The position numbers and the translations under genes were made by a program. Below the pieces are notes generated by a model that was not told the origin of the DNA, ran no database searches, and saw nothing but the letters and a program-made list of their open reading frames with translations. Below are positions 60,469 to 64,000 of a stretch of DNA of 64,000 bases, piece after piece (the stretch's first letter is position 1; every line of letters starts with the position of its first letter). Source of the DNA: Motiliproteus sediminis (GTDB lineage Bacteria; Pseudomonadota; Gammaproteobacteria; Pseudomonadales; Balneatricaceae); the NCBI RefSeq assembly GCF_017912535.1, contig NZ_JAERQK010000002.1, positions 124,001 to 188,000 of the forward strand. The letters are read 5' to 3'.

Positions 60469-60972
60469 ATGAAACTCAAGCAACTGTTGATCGCTTCTTC
60501 TGTTTCCGCGCTGATGGCCAGCACCTCATTGCAAGCGGCTCCGGGGAAAGATGACGGCCACAGCCATGGTCACGCCAATCACGGCCAAGCTAAAGCCGCA
60601 GAGATGAATCATGACACGATGAACCACGACAGCATGGGCCACGGCGCCAGCAAGATGTTTCTCGAAAAGCGAGATATCGACGGCTACACCGTTAGCTTTC
60701 ACGTGATGGAGGCTAACGCAGGGATGCAACACGGTGGCTCCCATAACCTGATGGTTAAAGTGGAGCAGGGCGCCAACGTTATCGGTGATCTTAAAGCCAA
60801 CTCCAAGGTGATCTACCCTGATGGCGCCGACGAGAGCAAGCCGCTGATGAAGATGGGTGACTGGTTTATGGCCGGATACGACCTCAAGCCGGGCGGTAAG
60901 CACCAGCTGATGGTGTTGTTTATGACCCCGGACGGCAAGAAGCACTTTGGTGGTGTCTATTACGGCGAATAA
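60469..60972 (+). CDS. His/Met-rich periplasmic protein, unknown family
   Basis: 167 residues. Signal peptide ending in LQAAP, then a His/Met-rich segment at about 30-62 (DGHSHGHANHG, MNHDTMNHDSMGHG) and a compact domain with VSFHVMEAN, MVKVEQGANVIGDL and a final FGGVYYGE. The first part should bind Cu(I) or Ag(I); the domain is beta-rich and not CusF. It follows cusA by 36 bases with AAAGGA as ribosome site, in the place where other bacteria have cusF, so a metallochaperone role is plausible. Confidence 0.72.
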   Translation: MKLKQLLIASSVSALMASTSLQAAPGKDDGHSHGHANHGQAKAAEMNHDTMNHDSMGHGASKMFLEKRDIDGYTVSFHVMEANAGMQHGGSHNLMVKVEQGANVIGDLKANSKVIYPDGADESKPLMKMGDWFMAGYDLKPGGKHQLMVLFMTPDGKKHFGGVYYGE

Positions 60973-61029
60973 GCAGTTAGGGCAGGGGGCGACTCCTGCC
61001 CACAGAACAATAACAAGGAGAAGCGAGCG

Positions 61030-61659
61030 ATGAAGAAACAGCTGACACTGATCGCCGGCACCTTGCTGGCAAGCGCTTCGCTGCTGGCCAGTGGCGCTGG
61101 GCAGCACAGCGGCGGCCATGGTATGTCCGATAGCAACATGGATATGGGTTCCATGAGCATGGACAACATGGATATGAGCCAGATGAAAAAACTGCCGGTC
61201 AAGCCGGGCGATGCGCCAACAGGCCCTGGCATGCTGGATGCTCACAGTATGCATGGTGGTCATAGCATGCACGGCGGTCACGCCCATGACTCCTGGGTTG
61301 AGCCACCGGCCGAGTTTGCCGATGCGGTGTACGATCAGTGGGACAACTTTGAACGCGCCAAGGCCGGCATGGCGGTTTACCGCGATAACTGCGCCAGTTG
61401 TCATGGCCTTGATGGTCGTGGCAGCGGACCGCTGGCATCCAAGTTAAAACATCCGCCGGCCGACCTCACCAACCACTTTCATGAAGCGCCGGGCAAGGGT
61501 GATCAATACCTGTTCTGGCGGGTGACCGAGGGCGGTACGGTGGAACCTTTTATCTCACAGGACTCTGCCATGCCGGCGTTTAAACACAGCCTCAGCGAGC
61601 AGCAACGCTGGGAGGTGCTGGCCTACCTGCATCAAGCGTTTCACCGTGGGTTCAAATAG
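61030..61659 (+). CDS. Cytochrome c with Met/His-rich N-terminal extension
   Basis: 209 residues. Signal peptide ([20 protein letters not shown]), then about 70 residues rich in Met and His ([27 protein letters not shown]), then a class I cytochrome c domain with heme site CASCH (121-125) and probable axial Met in SAMPAFKH (M181). It could pass electrons to, or sense, bound copper. AAGGAG is eight bases before the ATG. It ends the metal cluster and shares MDM-type repeats with the CusB tail, so the two probably meet the same metal. Confidence 0.85.
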   Translation: MKKQLTLIAGTLLASASLLASGAGQHSGGHGMSDSNMDMGSMSMDNMDMSQMKKLPVKPGDAPTGPGMLDAHSMHGGHSMHGGHAHDSWVEPPAEFADAVYDQWDNFERAKAGMAVYRDNCASCHGLDGRGSGPLASKLKHPPADLTNHFHEAPGKGDQYLFWRVTEGGTVEPFISQDSAMPAFKHSLSEQQRWEVLAYLHQAFHRGFK

Positions 61660-62162
61660 ACCGCAACAATTGGCCGAGGACATTCCCTAGGACACCACCG
61701 AGTTTTTTTAAGAGGGGGCGTCTGGTAAGCCGATAACTTGGTGGTATCGGTTATCAGCGAGCTTTAGCGCTGCGAACAAATGACTGCTTAGTCGCAGAAG
61801 CTGCCGTCATCGGGTAGCTATTGCTAGACGCAAATCTTCCGGCTAGCAGTAGTCGTCGGTATCCGAGTCTTTTTACTCTAGCCTCTTTTAATGCTTTGAC
61901 CGGTTCGATGGTCGTCATCATCCCTGATGCCCCCGTGCTATATAGCGAGCGCGGTTTGCTTTTCCGAATAATCTCAACCTGGAAATGCCTAGAAAAGGGA
62001 ACCTAGTTTCGAGCCAGTTGATCGTGACGACGGAAGGCCCTATACGGGCATCAGCCGTCGAAGAGGGGAGTGTGCCGGGAAAGCTGCTCGGAAATAAAAT
62101 TTGTGTAGCGTAATGTGTAGCGGAAGTCTGATTGCGGGGGCTTCTTGGGGTGGATTGTGTTG

Positions 62163-62206
62163 TTGTAACCATAGTGTGGCCATCGATTGTAACCATAGTT
62201 TGGCCA
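62163..62206. repeat. Direct repeat pair, 20 bases, next to the recombinase
   Basis: TTGTAACCATAGTGTGGCCA and the same with T for G at position 14, 24-base period, two helical turns plus. Equal phasing on the helix fits two protein-binding sites. Confidence 0.75.
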
Positions 62207-62250
62207 CATTGCCCCAACTGTCTGATAACGAAGTTATTTCTTCGATGGAT

Positions 62251-62280
62251 CTTAAGAGCGCCCGTCATTAGCGGGCGCTT
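62251..62280 (-). terminator. Probable terminator of the recombinase gene
   Basis: Stem AGCGCCCG/CGGGCGCT (62257-62264 with 62272-62279), loop of seven, immediately after the stop on the minus strand; only a short TCTT follows, so it is weaker than the others. Confidence 0.5.
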
Positions 62281-62285
62281 AGCAA

Positions 62286-62912
62286 TCATACCTCTGTATG
62301 TTCGGCCAACTCTAAAGCATCGTCTACGTCTATACCAAGATAACGCACGGTGCTTTCAAGTTTCGAGTGTCCCAAGAGAAGTTGAACAGCCCTGATGTTT
62401 TTTGTCCGCTTGTAAATGAGCGAGGCCTTAGTCCTTCTCATCGAATGAGTGCCGTACAAACAGGAATCGAGGCCAATGTCTTTTACCCAGCCATTGACGA
62501 TTCGTGCGTATTGCCTTGTAGATAGGTGTGCTCCGGCAACTTTTCTACTCGGGAATATATAGTCGGTTGGGCTAAGCTGCCGCGCAGCGATCCACTCCGT
62601 CAAGGATTCCCTGGTTTGTTCCGTGATTTCAAATTGCACCGGATTGCCCGTTTTATGCTGAGTGATGATTGCTCTAGTGGCAACGTCACCACCTCTGGCT
62701 ATATCTCGGACCCGCAGGCTGACCAAGTCGCATCCCCGTAGCTTGCTATCAATCGCTAGGTTGAAGAGCGCCAGTTCTCTAAGGTCATTATTGATTTGTA
62801 ATCTGATTCTGATCGCCCAAATCTCGTTGAGTTTCAGAGGACGTTTTTGGCCAACCAATTTGCCCTTATTCCAAGGCTCGGTGTGGTTCTGATGGTTGAT
62901 TGAACGGTTCAT
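62286..62912 (-). CDS. Minimal tyrosine recombinase/integrase
   Basis: 208 residues, essentially only the catalytic domain; the N-terminal SAM-like core-binding domain of full integrases is missing. Catalytic residues in order: Arg in DSKLRGCDL, Lys region in ITQHKTGNP, HSMRR (His-x-x-Arg), GHSKLEST with His, and Tyr in VRYLGI. A strong AGGAG is eight bases before the ATG. It belongs to a group of short stand-alone recombinases often found in islands; the substrate site is not known. Its codon use and GC are unlike the core genes. Confidence 0.9.
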   Translation of the reverse strand: MNRSINHQNHTEPWNKGKLVGQKRPLKLNEIWAIRIRLQINNDLRELALFNLAIDSKLRGCDLVSLRVRDIARGGDVATRAIITQHKTGNPVQFEITEQTRESLTEWIAARQLSPTDYIFPSRKVAGAHLSTRQYARIVNGWVKDIGLDSCLYGTHSMRRTKASLIYKRTKNIRAVQLLLGHSKLESTVRYLGIDVDDALELAEHTEV

Positions 62913-63535
62913 GACGTGACTCCTTTTCTGATGAATGGAGTCACAGTATGAATTCAGTGGGACGGAGGCAGTTGCGACTTACCCGACATGACCTTTCGCT
63001 CGCCGTGACACCTATAGCCTGGCCGCAACATCCAGAAGGTGGACGTTCTTCAGTTCACGTTCAATGCCATTCGCCTTTTTCTCAAACTGAAGAAGCGGCA
63101 ATTTGCCTCAGTGCAAAACGTTGGCCGATTCGCAGAATATCAATACATCAGAACGAACATGCCGAAGAATAAATACTGTTAGGCAACATGGGGACTAAGC
63201 ATGCTATTAGCTTGTTCGAGTTCAGGCCTTCGCAGCTAGAATACAGGGTACCGACAAGCGTGGCTTTCCGGGTCTATACCGAAACGCAGGCAAGTATGAT
63301 TCACTATGACCTGCTCCCCGATTTCCGGTCCATTCCGAATCTAGCAAAATCCGTTCTGGTAGCCACATACCGGCTACCACATCGAGCCGCCAATAACAGA
63401 CAGATGCTACTTACGCTATGGGCACTCACCCCGCAGGCGAACTACTCCCAGAGCATGAGCAGCCAAGCCAGATGCCGTTCTTCGGTTAGGGTATGGACTA
63501 TTCCGGCAAGGGGTTTACCGCGGTTGGGTGTGGGA
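62913..63535. other. Gene-free or decayed DNA between recombinase and PsiE-like gene
   Basis: About 620 bases. Two plus-strand frames (62948-63172 and 63188-63550) have no domain, poor ribosome sites and irregular composition; I do not call them. The lower GC and lack of genes suggest debris from insertion events. The promoter of the recombinase must lie at its left end. Confidence 0.4.
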
Positions 63536-64000
63536 CTAGGGATCCGCTGACAGTGGCTTTTTGGGATCCGAGCGCAGCTTGCCGCCTTGCTTGAACGTTA
63601 GCCAATACGACACACCAAGCGCGATGGTAACCAGCGCAAGGCCAATGATCTGTTCCGCTGACACCAACTTCAAATCCAGAACGATCACCTTTCGGGCGAC
63701 CGCCATTAGCGCCGTCGCCAGGACCAACTGTACCGGTATGACGTTACTGCCCAGATACAGCCTGATGTTGATGAAAATCTCAATGGCGATGAGAACCGCC
63801 ATAAAAGCACCGAACGTCTGGAGAATGTCATCCAGATCCAAGAGCAAAAAAGGAGGCGAGCTCAGCCGGTCATAAAGCACATAGACCACATCGGCGATGC
63901 TCCAGAAAATAACCAGTACCATCAGCACTGCCAGTACTTTGACCGCACTTCTGATGGCGCGGTGAAGAAAGCCGATTAACGGATCCGCGTGCTCAGGTGG
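63536..64000 (-). CDS. PsiE-like membrane protein, partial (N-terminus beyond right edge)
   Basis: At least 154 residues, open to the window edge. Four hydrophobic helices (LAVLMVLVIFWSIADVVYVLY; LQTFGAFMAVLIAIEIFINI; VQLVLATALMAVARKVIVLD; IIGLALVTIALGVSYWL) and DDILQTFGAF, RKVIVLDLK match the phosphate-starvation-inducible PsiE family as I recall it. Function is not established. The upstream reading continues as PPEHADPLIGFLHRAIR to the last base, so the start is outside. A start inside the window at about 63928 would remove part of helix 1. Confidence 0.8.
   Translation of the reverse strand, partial: PPEHADPLIGFLHRAIRSAVKVLAVLMVLVIFWSIADVVYVLYDRLSSPPFLLLDLDDILQTFGAFMAVLIAIEIFINIRLYLGSNVIPVQLVLATALMAVARKVIVLDLKLVSAEQIIGLALVTIALGVSYWLTFKQGGKLRSDPKKPLSADP

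Larger units (their letters stand above)
61660..62285. other. Gene-free lower-GC region with a direct repeat beside the integrase gene
   Basis: Over 600 bases without a supportable gene, visibly lower in GC than the rest. Near its right end a 20-base sequence starting TTGTAACCATAGT occurs at 62163-62182 and 62187-62206 with one mismatch, four bases apart, followed by a small stem CGAAG/CTTCG at 62229-62244. These lie within 125 bases of the recombinase stop and may be arm-type recombinase sites or an attachment end. Confidence 0.45.

Noticed and set aside
62223-62244. ACGAAGTTAT resembles one arm end of loxP
   Set aside because: Only ten bases match, with no second arm and spacer in loxP form, and the neighbouring recombinase is not Cre-like in length.
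62948-63550. Two plus-strand frames of 74 and 120 codons
   Set aside because: No ribosome site of quality, no signal or domain, irregular composition; probably random in decayed DNA.

Overview
The window is a chromosomal piece of a GC-rich gammaproteobacterium, probably a marine or estuarine relative of Pseudomonas (Pseudomonadales/Oceanospirillales). The reasons are AmgK-MurU cell-wall recycling next to lptD-surA-pdxA-rsmA-apaG-apaH, a rpe-gph-trpE block, and a rpsU-yqeY-dnaG-rpoD block. From memory, the order from about 14.9 to 43.8 kb broadly follows the PA0576-PA0609 region of P. aeruginosa. Species cannot be fixed from sequence alone.

Layout: 1-4.9 kb holds a Hanks-type Ser/Thr kinase cut by the left edge and a branched-chain 2-oxoacid dehydrogenase operon (E1 alpha, E1 beta, E2 with two lipoyl domains) behind a promoter carrying a perfect 16-base operator. 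5-9.6 kb has an OlsF-like two-domain acyltransferase, a GNAT protein, a lone phage-type lysozyme, a DCC thiol protein and a pair of envelope genes. 9.9-14.9 kb is sensory: a diguanylate cyclase, a chemoreceptor, a small solute-binding protein and a one-domain voltage-gated channel with an acidic pore filter. 14.9-31.9 kb is the conserved core: trpE, gph, rpe, LpxR-like and DUF3530 genes, djlA-murU-amgK, then lptD through a pteridine reductase. 31.9-36.4 kb adds a META-domain lipoprotein, a periplasmic rhodanese, a second chemoreceptor and an unknown. 36.4-43.8 kb holds folK-folB, plsY, tsaD and the macromolecular synthesis block. 43.9-53.3 kb has a 28-codon small gene, a KefB/C-type antiporter, a 5'-nucleotidase, a methyltransferase, a membrane protein with a glycosyltransferase, and pntAB.

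At 53.4 kb a tRNA-Ile(CAU) gene marks what looks like an island boundary. Beyond it is a Cu(I)/Ag(I) efflux cluster: a small secreted Cys/His protein, CusC-, CusB- and CusA-like subunits, a His/Met-rich periplasmic protein and a Met/His-rich cytochrome c. Low-information DNA, a minimal tyrosine recombinase and a PsiE-like gene cut by the right edge follow. CusA keeps the three transport methionines (M572, M622, M672). CusB has a duplicated three-methionine domain and a methionine-rich C-terminal tail, and no CusF is present. This cluster is the best candidate in the window for something not yet described: a copper efflux pump whose metal delivery may use Met-rich tails and a c-type cytochrome.
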